From positions 152,501-216,500 of the forward strand of contig CAJNDS010002480.1 of the NCBI GenBank assembly GCA_905221605.1: 64,000 nt of DNA, written 5' to 3'. The notes below the pieces were generated by a model. That model saw only the letters and a list, made by a program, of their open reading frames with translations, had not been told where the DNA came from and made no database searches. Position 1 is the stretch's first letter. Every line of letters starts with the position of its first letter. The DNA comes from Symbiodinium natans (Eukaryota > Sar > Dinophyceae > Suessiales > Symbiodiniaceae). Positions 11,154 to 21,721 of this stretch are shown one piece after another. A program made the position numbers and the translations under genes.

Positions 11154-11268
11154 TTTGGGGGTTTACGATAAGAAGGGGCCCCTAAAAAAAGACCCCCCAA
11201 ATAGCAGGGTCTCCCTTATGATGAGGGCCCCAAGAAGGTGCCGCGAACATCGTAAACCCCCGTTTGAG
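11154..11268. mobile_element. TIR element with gggggtttacgat arms
   Basis: The arms atttgggggtttacgat and atcgtaaacccccgttt are inverted repeats about 95 bases apart. Similar arm pieces occur near 59107 (gggggtttacgaaac) and 58513 (ggtgtttacgaaaac), which may be diverged relatives. Confidence 0.6.
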
Positions 11269-11523
11269 AAAACTGAGCCGCCTGTCTGAGCGGAAGAGTG
11301 GCAACAACAGTTGACTGCCACTCTTCTGAGGACACTAGACCCAACAAATCTAACTCCGAAAAACCCTAAACCCTAAACCCTAAACCCCAAACCCTAAACC
11401 CTAAACCCCAAACCCTAAACCCTAAAAGGGTGGCGACTGGGCAGTCCCGAGCCCCCTCGACGGCCTGTCGCTTAACGGTTTAGGGCTTAGGGTTTAGAGG
11501 GTTAAGGGTTTAGGGTTTCGGGT

Positions 11524-11640
11524 TTAGGGTTAAGTAGGGTTAAGTAGGGTTAAGTAGGGTTAAGTAGGGTTAAGTAGGGTTAAGTAGGGTTAAGTAGGGT
11601 TAAGTAGGGTTAAGTAGGGTTTAGTAGGGTTAAGTAGGGT
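11524..11640. repeat. 10-bp tandem repeat GGGTTAAGTA
   Basis: About eleven head-to-tail copies of gggttaagta, one with a ttagta variant. The unit looks like a telomere-like heptamer plus three bases and is far more uniform than the surrounding repeats, suggesting recent expansion. Confidence 0.9.
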
Positions 11641-12385
11641 TTAGGGTTCAGGGTCTTAGGCTGCAGGGTTTGGGCTTTCGGGTTTAGGGCTTAGTAGGGT
11701 TTAGGGTTTAGGGGTTTAATAGGCTTCAGGCTTTACGGTTCAGGCTTTGGGGCTTAGGGTTTCGGGTTTAGTAGGGCTTCGTAGGGTTTAGTGCTTTTAA
11801 TAGGCTTTGGCTTAGGGTTCAATGAGCTTTTAATAGGGTTTAGACTTGTGGGCCGTAGGGCGGGCGACTCGGACTGCTTCCTGATAACATTACATGATGC
11901 CCATCTAGAGCCTCTTGGAAAACACGGAGGCCTTGAAAAACCCTAAACCCTAAACCCTAAGCCCTAAGCCCTAAGCCCTAAACCCCAATTGGAGCCTCCT
12001 TGGAAAACACGAAGGACTAGACTGTCACCATGGTAGGCTGGAGAAACGCTCAAGAAGCGTGTTGGCGGACGGACGCTGATCTTTTGATCCTTGGCAGTTT
12101 CCCGAGGGTCCCAGTGTCCCGAATGTTATACCTTTAGGGTTTAGGGTTTAGGGTTTAGGGTTTAGGGTTTAGGGTTTAGGGTTTAGGATTTAGGGTGTAG
12201 GGTTTAGGGTTTCCTTTTCCCGAACTCCAAAGGACCGCAGGACTGTTGTGATCGTTTGCAATGTCACTGGCATGTCTCAGTGCTAATACGAAGATTCCTC
12301 CCAGTGCTGTTTCTTTCTGTACTGCTAAACCCTACACTCGAAGCCCTACACCCTAGAAACCATAACCCCTCACACACCATGACTC

Positions 12386-12501
12386 TTAGGGGTAGTCACA
12401 TGGTCCCTTAGTATGGGCCCTTTCAAACCCAAGGGCCCATGCAGCAGAACTCTTTCAAGAAGGTATGGGACCATATTAAGGGCCCATAAAACTACCCTTC
12501 G
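12386..12501. mobile_element. TIR element near the 3' end of the kinase gene
   Basis: The left part aggggtagtcacatggtccc and gtatgggccc pairs with the right part gggaccatattaagggccca and aaactaccct. A partial relative is at 3154-3235. It lies just beyond the apparent stop codon of the kinase reading frame, so it may be in the 3' UTR or in a last intron. Confidence 0.7.
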
Positions 12502-12522
12502 ACTGACTAATCTATACTTCCC

Positions 12523-15267
12523 TTAGATACTTAATAAAATGATATGTTTAATATCCTCTTGGGTTTTATATAAACAAAAGTACAAAATCAATTCAAGGGG
12601 GATATGGTAATGATCCGAGACTCTTTGCACGCAAAGTGCGAAAATTGCATTCACAGCCTCAGGAGCCTCCTTGGGCAACTGTAGCGTGCCACCTTCTGCA
12701 ACCTGGGTTAGGGTTTAGGGTTTAGAGTTTAGGGTTTAGGGTTTAGGGTTTAGGGTTTAGGGCTTCGGGCTTAGGGCTTAGGGTTAGGGGCTGTTTACTT
12801 GACATGCAAAATGTTCCCAGTTGCGGCCCAGCAGCAAAGACAATGATCTGCGCCGACAGCAGGCCTGCATATGGCACCTTGCCCGATAGCGCATGGTATA
12901 GCAGGATTCCCATGGCGTAGACATCCTTACTTCTCCAATAGCCAAGGGAAGAAAGGTTGAACTTCATTATTCCTACGAAATAAGGAAACCCAAAAAGTTT
13001 AAAGTGCAGCTGCTGGAGAGGTAAGCATCTGCTTTTCGGCTCATGCGCTTGGAACTTGCATCAAGCTCAAGGAGCTCAGGCGGCATGTGCGAAATCGTCC
13101 CCAGCCTTGGTGGCTCTTAAACACCCCAAGGGTTTAGGGTTTAGGGTTTAGGGTTTAGGGGGTTAGGGTTTAGGGTTTAGGGTTTAGGGTTTAGGGTTTA
13201 GGGTTTAGGGTTTAGGGTTTAGGGTTTGGGGTGTAGGTTTTACTTTCAGCTCCCTTAATATGAAAGTAGAGGAACCCCCCCAAAACTTACATAGAAGTGA
13301 TATAAAGTCGTAGCAGTCCCCGCCTAGCAGCTGTGTGGTCAAAAATGAGGTGCTGTTCTCCTCCAAGACCCTCGCCAAACCAAAGTCGCCCACTTTGCAA
13401 ACAAACTCGATGGGCTCTCTCTCCCCTGCCTGGGGAGCCTGGGTTGGGCGGGTTTGTAGGAGAACGTTGCTTGCTGTCAGGTCGCCGTGGATGATATCCC
13501 TTGAGTGTAAGTAGGCGCAGGCTTCGGCCACATCCAGCATGATGCTCTTGACGTACCTCTGGGTAGCCCAGCAACCATATTATAAAAACAAGGGGCTTGT
13601 TTGGGGGTTGGCTACTTGATAAGGGAACCTTGAAGCAACAAAACAGGAAAAGGGTACCACTAGGCTACCAGGACCTTAAGCCGCGGCCATCGCAGCGAGG
13701 CGTGTCGCAAAAGCTCGCAAGCGTGCCTTTGTCGCACCATTCTTGAACTATCCTTGGTAGCCCAGTAGCCATATTACAGTAAGGGGCACCCTTTTTTGGG
13801 GGCTGGTTACTTTATAAGGGAACCTTGAAGCCAACAAAAAAAGGAAAAGGGTACCACGGGGCTACCAAGTATCCAAACTTCCTGCACATCTTCGTTGGGA
13901 CCGGCGGGGTGCTGGAAAAAATTGTAGGCCCGCACCAGCTTCTCGTGCGACAGCCTAGACCCGGCAATAACCTAGGAATAAGAAGGGTGCCCTTTTTGCT
14001 TTTAAGGAGATTGCTAAGGGAACCCCAACCCCCAAAAAAAAAGAAAAAAATGGCCCACTCCCGGTCCTAGCAGCTCCAGGCACAACTTCGCCTCCCTGAG
14101 GGGGTCGAACTTGCGGATCTGCTGCGTGGTCCAGCTCATGACCTTTGCGGCCACGTGCTGGTCACCCCAAGCGCAGTAGTAGACCTTGCCGAAAGAGCCT
14201 GACCCAACATACGACACAATCTCCAGGCCATCTGGCACTCTTGCGAAATCGCGCTTCCCCCAAGAGGATCCTGATCCCGAAGATGCAGAAGATCTTCCTG
14301 ATCCTTGGTAGCCCAGCAGCCATCTCATAATAGGGGCCCACCCTTTTTTGGGTTGGCTGTTTTTTTAAGGAAACCAGAACCCAACAAAAAAATGGGGGTA
14401 AAAGGGTACCACTGGGCTACCAAACCCCTTTTTGGGCTGGTTCATTTTTTTTAAAGGGAAGCCAGAACCCAACAAAAAAAGGGGTAAAAGGGTACCACTG
14501 GGCCACCGAGGATCTTGTTGGTGATCGTGTTGGAGATCTTCCCTCACTCGTCGAACCTGATGGGTAGTGTCGTTCAAGCTTCTCGGGCGACATCGCCAGG
14601 ATGGATGCGACAGCAACAAACCTTGGTTGCTCTTTAACCCCCCCAATTTTTGTTTTTAACTTTTAGCTCCCTTATTATGAAATGAGAGGATCTCAAAACT
14701 TATAAAGTGATAAAGTTGTAGTAAAGTCCCAGCAAGAAGCTTCCTGATCAGGAAATCTCCTGCGCTGTACCACATCACGGTCACACAGATGACCGCCGGC
14801 GTGACGATGGTTGCCGCCCAGTGCCGCCCCTCGATCAGGGAGAGTGGGCTGGGGGAATCAGCCCGGGCCATGTAGCAAGAGACCGTCCCAACAAGGTGCA
14901 GCAAAACATGCCTTGGCACATGCGTCCTGACAAGCACAAGCCCGGCCAGGGTCTGGTATCCAACTGACATCATCAGTCCGATGGCCCATGCATCGAAGTC
15001 TGCACACCACTGATACGAGATCGTGAACATGCCTGCAGAATTCAGCAGCAAAGAGATCCGAAGAAGGCAGGTGGTCTTCCAGCTCGGCCGCAGCAGCAAC
15101 ACGCTCAGGCTGATGAGGACGTTCAGACTGCTATTGACGCGGAAACTCAAGTCCCACAACCGTGTCGCGCACGGAAAGCCCACGATGATGAATAGGAGTG
15201 ACGTGACACAAGTCATGGAGACAAGAGCCAGTTGTTTGGAAGTGTGCGAAGATGCATCATTGGCCAT
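12523..15267 (-). CDS. Membrane protein with TKL-like protein kinase domain, split by introners
   Basis: The approximate exons are 14731-15267, 14510-14617, 14071-14304, 13870-13953, 13673-13752, 13326-13559, 13026-13109, 12795-12925 and 12523-12708. The first exon encodes about 180 residues with roughly six hydrophobic segments, e.g. LLFIIVGF, LNVLISLSVLLL and TPAVICVTVMWY. A Ser/Arg-rich linker follows. The kinase domain then shows the glycine loop GSGSFGKVYYC, the VAAK lysine, a hinge at IVQEWCDKGTL, a catalytic loop HGDLTASNVLL, DFGLARV, and MPPELL in place of APE, then VYAMGILLYHALSGKVPYAG and a C-lobe helix ending EAVNAIFALCVQRVSDH. This order and the GILLYHAL region fit the tyrosine-kinase-like group. 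The catalytic loop has HGD where HRD is usual. ATG at 15267 is the first in frame; an upstream exon is possible. The last 30 codons are AT-rich and may be read-through of an intron. Confidence 0.85.
12926..13025. mobile_element. Family 4 introner (kinase intron 7)
   Basis: It has the inverted ends CTTACTTCTCCAA and GGAGAGGTAAG and matches the element at 7630-7731. GATG occurs on both sides (GCAGATG and GGATGTC on the coding strand), a likely target duplication. Removing the element with one copy joins RKAD to VYAMGIL in frame, exactly as a kinase F helix requires. Confidence 0.85.
13110..13325. mobile_element. Family 3 introner with internal telomere-like array (kinase intron 6)
   Basis: One end (13240-13325: ctttcagctcccttaatatg, then aaaacttacatagaagtgat) and the other end (13107-13128: ttggtggctcttaaacaccc) match the two ends of the element at 14618-14730. 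Between them sits about 107 bases of TTTAGGG array (13129-13235). GGGGAC is present at both junctions. Removing the whole insert joins LLGG to TISHMPPELL in frame. Confidence 0.8.
13560..13672. mobile_element. Family 1 introner (kinase intron 5)
   Basis: It runs from gggtagcccagcaaccatat to gtaccactaggctacca. It separates the exon ending near GRGL from the exon beginning YVKSIMLDVAEAC. Ends are inverted repeats, as in the other family 1 copies. Confidence 0.85.
13753..13869. mobile_element. Family 1 introner (kinase intron 4)
   Basis: It runs from ttggtagcccagtagccata to ccacggggctaccaag. GGATA lies on both sides on the coding strand (TTTGGATAC and AAGGATAGT), a likely target duplication. 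Excision joins DVQEVWI to IVQEWCDKGTL, the kinase hinge region. Confidence 0.88.
13954..14070. mobile_element. Family 5 introner (kinase intron 3)
   Basis: The ends are cctagacccgg and ccggtcctag, with the interior gaataagaagggtgcccttt and an A-rich tract. A close copy is at 46555-46634. Excision joins REAKLCLELL to SHEKLVRAYNFF, continuing the kinase N-lobe. Confidence 0.85.
14305..14423. mobile_element. Family 1 introner, first of a tandem pair (kinase intron 2)
   Basis: The copy is complete, from ttggtagcccagcagccatc to ccactgggctaccaa. It abuts a second, 5'-truncated family 1 copy at 14424-14509, and both together form one intron between the Ser/Arg-rich linker and the exon carrying the glycine loop. 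Confidence 0.85.
14424..14509. mobile_element. Family 1 introner, truncated second of a tandem pair
   Basis: It begins inside the family 1 sequence (ccctttttgggctggttca) and ends ccactgggccaccgag. It lacks the ttggtagcccag end, as expected if one copy inserted into or was duplicated next to another. Confidence 0.8.
14618..14730. mobile_element. Family 3 introner (kinase intron 1)
   Basis: On the coding strand it starts GGGACTTTACTACAAC and ends GAGCAACCAAGG. TTGCTG occurs at both junctions, the likely target duplication, and splicing within it joins RKLLA to VASILAMSPEKL in frame. Relatives are at 13110-13325 and 18147-18229. Confidence 0.82.
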
Positions 15268-15894
15268 GGCTGCTCGCTCCAATAATGCCGGAGCCCAAGT
15301 AGACTCAGCTACTACAAGGGGCTGGAAGAATTGCGACAACTATTCCCTGCTGGCCCTAACTACACCATGAAAACCCCCCAAGACCCTAAGGCCCATATCT
15401 TACACATGATATGCTAAGCCACAAGAAGTGTTGGAATGGAGAGCGTGAGCCATGATCAAACATCCTTCACGCCGCAGTCGCAATCAGATTGGCCGCTCAG
15501 ACTCATCGGTGTGGCGGAGTTCTGAAGCCTCAAAAGTTCCAAGCCCGAACCCTAAACCCTAAACCGTAAACCCAAAAATTCCCGAAATCGCAAGCCTTCA
15601 CACCCAAAAAAACACCCTAGATGTTCACAAACTTGGGGGGGGGGGGGGCCTTAAGAAGCGGCCCTGGGAGATTCTAGGATTTAGGGTGTGGGTTTAGGGT
15701 TTAGGGTTTAGGGTTTGGGGTTTAGGGTTTAGGGTTTAGGGTTTAGGGTTTAGGGTTTAGGGTTTAGGGTTTAGGGGTTTAGGGGTTTAGGTTTAGGGTT
15801 TAGGGTTTAGGGTTTAGGGTTTAGGGTTTAGGGTTTAGGGTTTAGGGTTTAGGGTTTAGGGTTTAGGGTTTAGGGTTTAGGGTTTAGGGTTCAG

Positions 15895-15970
15895 GCCCAG
15901 GGAGCTTCTGTGTCAGCGGCCGGCAGGCAGCATTGGCGGCCTCAGAGCAATAGAGAGCCTCTGAATGGGC
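15895..15970 (-). CDS. Possible exon fragment
   Basis: The minus strand is open and gives EALYCSEAANAACRPLTQKL. The + strand is open too. No family was recognised. Confidence 0.25.
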
Positions 15971-16606
15971 TTAGGGTTTAGGGTTTAGGGTTTCGGGTTT
16001 AGGGTTTAGGGTTTGGGGTTTGTGGTTTGGGATCTGGGGTTTGGCGTTTAGGGTTTAGGCTCACTTCTCTAGATGGGGTTCCGAAACTACAGGTACCTTG
16101 TTGGTTTATTCCTGTCAGGGAATCCTACTATTTGGGGTCTATTTTAGGGGTGCCCTAGATGTGCAAACCTTCAGCATCATTGCCAGTAGTATCCCCGGAC
16201 ACCCCCCAGGGATGCAGGACATAGACTACCCCCTAAACCCATTCTCATTCCATGGGCCCCCAAACCCTAAACCCTAAACCCTTGACCCTAAACCGGGGTC
16301 AGGGTTTAGGGTTTAGGGCTTAGGGTTTAGGGTTTAGGGCTTAGGGGTTAGGGTTTAGGGTTTAGGGAGCTTCAGCTAGAGGGGTCTTGAGTTCAGGGTG
16401 TAGGTCCAAGGTGAAGGTACGAATCCAGGGCCTGTCTGCGGAAGGGTTTAGGGTTTTGGGTTTAGGGTTTAGGGTTTTGGGTTCAGGGTTTAGGGTTTGG
16501 GGCTTAGGGCGGATTGCACATGCGATGGGAAGACGGCGTGTCGAGGGTTTGGGGTTCAGGGAGCCGGCTTAAGAAATCCACTAAACCATGCGTCTAGGGC
16601 CTCAAG

Positions 16607-17002
16607 GTATACATATATATATATATATATATTCTTTAAATTATATGAATACATACATGTAACATGCATATATACATATATGTACATACATACATACATA
16701 CATACATACATACATACAGACACACACATACATACATACATACATACATACATACATACATACATACATACATACATACATACATACATACATACATACA
16801 TACATACATACATACATACATACATACATACCTACATACATACGTACATACATACATACATACATACATACATACATACATACATACATACATACATACA
16901 TACATACATACATACATGTGTGTGTATATGGTAACCCCGCCCTGTATACATATATATATATATATATATATGTATGTATACATGTATATGTTTGCATTTA
17001 CA
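16607..17002. repeat. (CATA)n microsatellite with (TA)n borders
   Basis: A long (cata)n tract covers about 16682-16916, with (ta)n runs at 16612-16631 and 16947-16970. The long reading frames across it (repeating Y-I-H-T or Y-V-C-M) are products of the repeat, not genes. Confidence 0.97.
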
Positions 17003-17149
17003 TAAAGGCTTTAATGTTTACCCTTGATAGCAGGACTCCTCTGAGTGGACCAACCGAAAAAAAGGGACAGCTACATCGAACAACCCCACATGCTGTTCAG
17101 GGTTTAGGGTTTAGGGTTTAGGCTTTAGGGTTTCGGGTTTAGGGTTTCG

Positions 17150-17800
17150 GAGCTACTGATGCATGCAACTAGGCTGTTGTTAAAGACAAATGAACTTGAG
17201 TTACGATACCGTAGTTCGGAAAGCGTACTAATTGTTGTATACACACAACCGTTTATCCATGCCTGTTGTGGTAGCTTCTTTTTACGATCCTTAACAGCAC
17301 CTAAACTCGAAGAACATCCTCGGTTGCAGTCCACTGCACGGATCCGACACATTGTGGCTTGCGAAGGAGGAGCCAAGCCAACAAACCCTAAACCCCTAAC
17401 CAGAAACCCTAAACCAGCAATCCAAAAGGGTCGTGGGTTTTGGGTTTAAATGCTCCGCGCGAAACATCACGGAGGACATGTTATGTGCGCCTAGGTCCAT
17501 GCTATTTCCGAACCCACCCACCCACCAACCCACCCATTCACCCAGCCACGTCGCTGGATTGCAGCCACATGCCCTTGGAGCCCCCGCTTGGGAGGGATGC
17601 TACGCGCAGCGCGATACAGAACATCTCAAAAACCCTTGTTGAAGGTTGATTTTTCTCGCAGCAATGGCTCTGTCGCTAAGAGTCTAGTTCGTCGAAGGAC
17701 GAGGGGCCAACGCACCGAAAAACTGCTCGGCCAAACCCCAAATTCAGGTTCAGGGTCTAAAGACCCTAAACCCAAACACCTGATTAAATCCTAAACCCCA
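17150..17800. other. Unassigned low-repeat island
   Basis: Several overlapping short frames exist on both strands (17125-17376 minus; 17159-17449, 17440-17649 and 17588-17794 plus). None shows a recognisable domain, and the frames do not agree with one gene model. Confidence 0.3.
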
Positions 17801-18146
17801 CACCCGCATTAAACCCCAAATCCGCAGCACTAGGGTTGAAGATCAAAACCCTAGACCCTAAATCCTAAACCCTAAACCCCAAACCCTAAATCCTAAACCC
17901 TAAACCTCGTTTGAAGCATCGATGTCCCCAGTCACAGTGGCACCTACACAAGTCTCTCACCGACTTTTACCCCCAAACACTGTCCGCCTCGAAAATACCT
18001 TAGGGTTTCGGCTTTAAGGTTTAGGGTTTAAGGTTTAGGGTTTAGGGTTCAGGGTATATGCCTCCCAGAAGCAAAGCCAGGTAAGCCCGAGTCCCCGAAG
18101 CTTTGCTTACACTACTTGGCTGCACTGAGGAGGGTAGCTATAGATG

Positions 18147-18229
18147 AAACTTTTAGCTGCCTTAATAAGAAACCCAATAAACCCCCAAAAAAGGTAAGGA
18201 TCTAAAGTTACAGTAAAGTACCACAAAGA
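18147..18229. mobile_element. Family 3 introner, third copy
   Basis: It contains aacttttagctgccttaata and tctaaagttacagtaaagta, the same order as the inner parts of the elements at 14618 and 13240. Its outer end is less clear, so ends are approximate. Confidence 0.6.
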
Positions 18230-18684
18230 AAACACTACACCGCCACCAGTCCGGTTTTTGGCTGCGTTGGTAATGTCCCCGCTGCGTGCGTCACTCTGTT
18301 GCTAGGCGACCTGCCAGCGGAACGCAGGACTCGGCATTTGGGGGGTTTAGGGTTTAGGGTTTAGGGTTTGGGGTTTAGGGTTAGGGTTTGGGGTTTAGGG
18401 TTTAGGGTTTAGGGTTTAGGGTTTAGGGTTTAGGGTTTAGGGTTTAGGGTTTAGGGTTTAGGGTTTAGGGTTTAGGGTTTAGGGTTTGCTGGGGTTTCGG
18501 CTTTCGGGTTTAGGCCTTCGGCTTTCGTGTCTAGGTCTTAGGGTGTAGGGGTTTGGGAGGGCGATCGAGTCGGCGGCAAAGTTCGAGGGATGTTACGCGT
18601 CAGGGCGCAGGCTTTGGGATGGCAGCTGCTAGGGTTTAGGGTTTAGGGTTTAGGGTTTAGGGTTTAGGGTTTAGGGTTTAGGGT

Positions 18685-18779
<95 letters not shown>

Positions 18780-18780
18780 G
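18685..18780. repeat. Homogenised TTGAGGG variant array
   Basis: About fourteen copies of ggttgag lie between blocks of normal TTTAGGG. A single base variant has been amplified in tandem, showing local unequal exchange or slippage within the array. Confidence 0.9.
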
Positions 18781-18840
18781 GTTTAGGGTTTAGGGTTTAG
18801 GGTTTAGAATTTAGAGTTTAGAGTTTAGAGTTTAGGGGAT

Positions 18841-19450
18841 GGATGTCGTTAATCACAACGAACTGCAAAGGCCCTGCAGGTCTATATAGGACTTTAGGAC
18901 CTACGTTCAGGATTTCGGGGCTAACGCGGGTTGAGGGTTTCGTGCACATCTGCACACACTCTTCAACCATTAACCTTGTAACCCGTTACTTCCGGAACCG
19001 GGTGCGCAAGTGTAAGCTGCGGCTGTGCTGCGGGGGAAAGATCTCCACTGCTGCAAGAGTGAAAGCATCATTGCAAACCTGAGAACCATCAGAAAACTGG
19101 CCCATGGACGTCACGCATACACACACGAACACTGTTTTCGGCGACGGCAAAGTTTGATGAGCATATAGAGGTTGGGGTCAGAGTGGGGAGGGTAAGGACT
19201 TCGCGTGCATCGAGGGTCTATCATCGACAGCCGCTTTTTCGGATGTATCATGCGTTCCCCCTATACTACCCCCCCCCCCTAGGCTCCCCTTCAAGGGGCA
19301 TTTCAGAGAACGAATTTTCCACAATCCTTACGACGCTAGCAAGTAAGCGGGCTATGAATTGCGTCTACTACACTAAAAGCCACTCCGCAGACCTCCTGCG
19401 GGCGGGAGGTAGTCTAGGATTCCATACCCGAATCAGCCCTAAGCCCTAAA
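18841..19450. other. Unassigned unique island
   Basis: Two + frames (18843-19082 and 19183-19449) cover most of this stretch, but neither shows a known domain. Poly-C at 19269-19279 and lack of clear splice sites leave coding status open. Confidence 0.3.
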
Positions 19451-19781
19451 CCCTAAACACGAACTAACCCTGAACCCCAAACCGGAACCTCAAACCCTAA
19501 ACCCTAAACCCTGAACCCTGAACCCTAAACCCTAAACCCTAAACCGCCAAACCCGGCCTCCAAGAGTGGCATGGACAGCTACCTTTGAAACACTGGATGC
19601 TGGTCACCTGGTGGCCAGGAGCAAGGGATCAGACGGTAGCCGATTCGGACTCTCCTTCTTGTGGGGAGTGGGGGGGGGGGGGTCACGTTTAGGGATTCGG
19701 GATTAGGGATTCGGGTTTAGGGTTTAGGGCTTAGGGTTTAGGGTTAGAGGTCCGGGTTTAGGGTTTAGGGTTTAGGGTTGC

Positions 19782-19860
19782 CATGAGGCCTACATTGACT
19801 TTGTGTGGCACAGCGGCGTAAACTTCAAACGGCCAGTGGTCGATTCAGAGGTGCCACCGT
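19782..19860 (+). CDS. Possible + strand exon fragment
   Basis: The + strand reads HEAYIDFVWHSGVNFKRP and then VVDSEVP, unusually protein-like for this neighbourhood. It lies between two TTTAGGG arrays. No family was recognised and no adjoining exon was found. Confidence 0.35.
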
Positions 19861-20328
19861 TTAGGGTTTAGGGTTCAGGGTTCAGGGTTCAGGGTTTAGG
19901 GTTCAGGGTTGAGGGTTTAGGGTTTAGGGTTCAGGGTTTAGGGTTTAAGGCTGCAGCAAGGTTGGAAAGCCCTTGCCAACGCCACTTTTTGGCGTATGAA
20001 GTATGGCTTTCTGTACTAGTACCCCCAAACCGGCACAAATTATACCTAAACCCTAACCCCTAACCCCTAACCCCTAACCCCTAACCCCTAACCCCTAAAC
20101 CCTAAACCCTAAACCCTAAACCCTAAACCCTAACCTCAAAGGCAGAGTGTAAGGCACACACCTCTTCAGATGTCACCAGAGTTGGGTCTTTTTGTGTAAC
20201 CCTAAACCCTAAACCCCAAACTCTAAAGCCCACGAACGGAAGTTACCGAACAACCCAAAGCCCTAAACCCTAAACCCTAAACCCTAAACCCTAAACCCTA
20301 AACCCTAAACCAACACGGCCACCAAGGC

Positions 20329-20400
20329 GCGTGAGAGGCGGAGGTCTTCCTCGAGCCCCTCCACATCCCACTCCTGCGTGGCCTCTGGTGTTCTGAGCTT
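20329..20400 (-). CDS. Module A exon (A9), N-terminal half diverged
   Basis: The second half reads EWDVEGLEEDLRLSR and ends at a GC donor (CGC|GCCTTG), aligning residue for residue with the other A modules (W at codon 11, 24 codons in all). The first ten codons do not carry EDYY. CTCAG and CACCAG nearby are possible acceptors, so the true exon may be shorter than 72 nt. Confidence 0.6.
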
Positions 20401-20814
20401 CGGGTTTAGGGTTAGGGTTTAGGGTTTAGGGTTTAGGGTTTAGGGTTTAGGGTTTAGGGTTTAGGGTTTAGGGTTTAGGGTTTAGGGTTTAGGGTTTAGG
20501 GTTTAGGGTTTAGGGTTTAAGGTTCAGGGTTTAGGGTTTAGGGTTTAGGGTCTTCGGGTTTAAGGCTTCAGGTTTTGGGCCTTTAGGGCTTAGGGGTTTG
20601 GGGCTTCAGGGTTTGGGGTTTAAGGCTTTAGGGCCTTTGGGGGCTTTAGGGGCTTTCGGGGCTTTAGGGGCTTTCGGGGCTCTTCAGGGGCTTTAGGGGC
20701 TGAGGATTTAGGGAAGACCTGGCCGAGAAGAGCCTAGGGTATGCACGTGCAGATGTCCTAACCCTAAACCCTAAACCCGAAACCCTAAAACCCAAACCCC
20801 AAAAGCATGCAAAT

Positions 20815-20930
20815 TACAAGGAAGAGCGGAGACTCAGACTGCTCATGTGCGGCTGTGGCCTCGGGGGCATAACTCACAAGTGAAATGGTGTCCCACCATG
20901 TGCTGATCGTTTTGGGTTTTGGGTTCTGGG
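20815..20930 (-). CDS. Possible exon fragment
   Basis: The minus strand reads ISTWWDTISLVSYAPEATA followed by AHEQSESPLFL, with CCCTAAA on the left and TTTAGGG-like repeat on the right. It could be a linker-type exon of the modular gene. The splice sites are unsettled. Confidence 0.35.
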
Positions 20931-21643
20931 TTTTGGGTTTTGGGTTTAGGGTTTAGGGTTTAGGCTTTAGGGTTCTAAGTTCAGTGAACATCTAGATACA
21001 ACCTTTGGATTGGATGGTGGATATCACAAAAAAGTTGTTGAATCCTACATCTTTCGTGAACTGATTACCATTGAAGGTAGCCATTCATCACAGAGCCGGT
21101 TTTATGTTCAATGACTTCTTGCGTTCGGCTGGTGTCGCTGCTCTTGCTGCTCGGTCGTAAGCTTCGGGAGGTTGTGAATACAGGAGCCTGAATAACTACG
21201 AAAACCATCCCCTGCAACCCTGTGCTACAAGGCAACAAACTAGCCACAAGTACCGACTCTAATTGAAAAGACCCGTAAACCTTGAAACTAAGGGTTAAGG
21301 GTTTTCGGGTGTAGGGTTTAGGGTTTAAGGTTTAAGGGGTAGGGTTTAGGGTTTAGGGTTTAGGGTTTAGGGTTTAGTGTTTAGGGTTTAGGGTTTAGGG
21401 TTTAGGGTTTAGGGTTGAGGGTTTAGGGTTTAGGGCTTGTAGAAGCCTCAAGCCTAACAGCCCAAGGACTACTTTGAATTCAGAAGTCTTTGGCTTCACG
21501 ATGCCCTCAATAATGTCCACAAAAAGTTCCTGCCTCTCTCTCCCGCTCTCTCTCTCTCTGCCTCTCTCTCCGTCTCTCTTTACCTAAACCCTAAACCCTA
21601 AACCCTAAACCCTAAACCCTGAACCAAGAAACCCTAAACCCGC

Positions 21644-21721
21644 CTCAGAGAAGTAGTCTTCCCGAAGCGCACCCGGCGCATAGCGCTGCAGCTCTGCGAA
21701 GATGCCTCGCTCTGTGCAAGG
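21644..21721 (-). CDS. Fused module B-A exon
   Basis: Twenty-six codons in phase 0 read PCTERGIFAELQRYAPGALR and then EDYFSE, ending in a GC donor (GAG|GCGGGT) after a TATAAG acceptor. The first part aligns with module B (xxFAELxxxxPxAxx) and the last six residues with the start of module A. It shows directly that a module B is followed by module A in the protein, as the exon order elsewhere implies. The rest of A is missing. Confidence 0.65.

Noticed and set aside
11524-11640. CRISPR array or other spaced repeat
   Set aside because: The 10-base units are contiguous with no spacers; no cas-like genes, and the window is eukaryotic.
16497-17005. Long frames coding repeated Tyr-Ile-His-Thr or Tyr-Val-Cys-Met
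   Set aside because: They are translations of the (CATA)n microsatellite, open on both strands in several frames.
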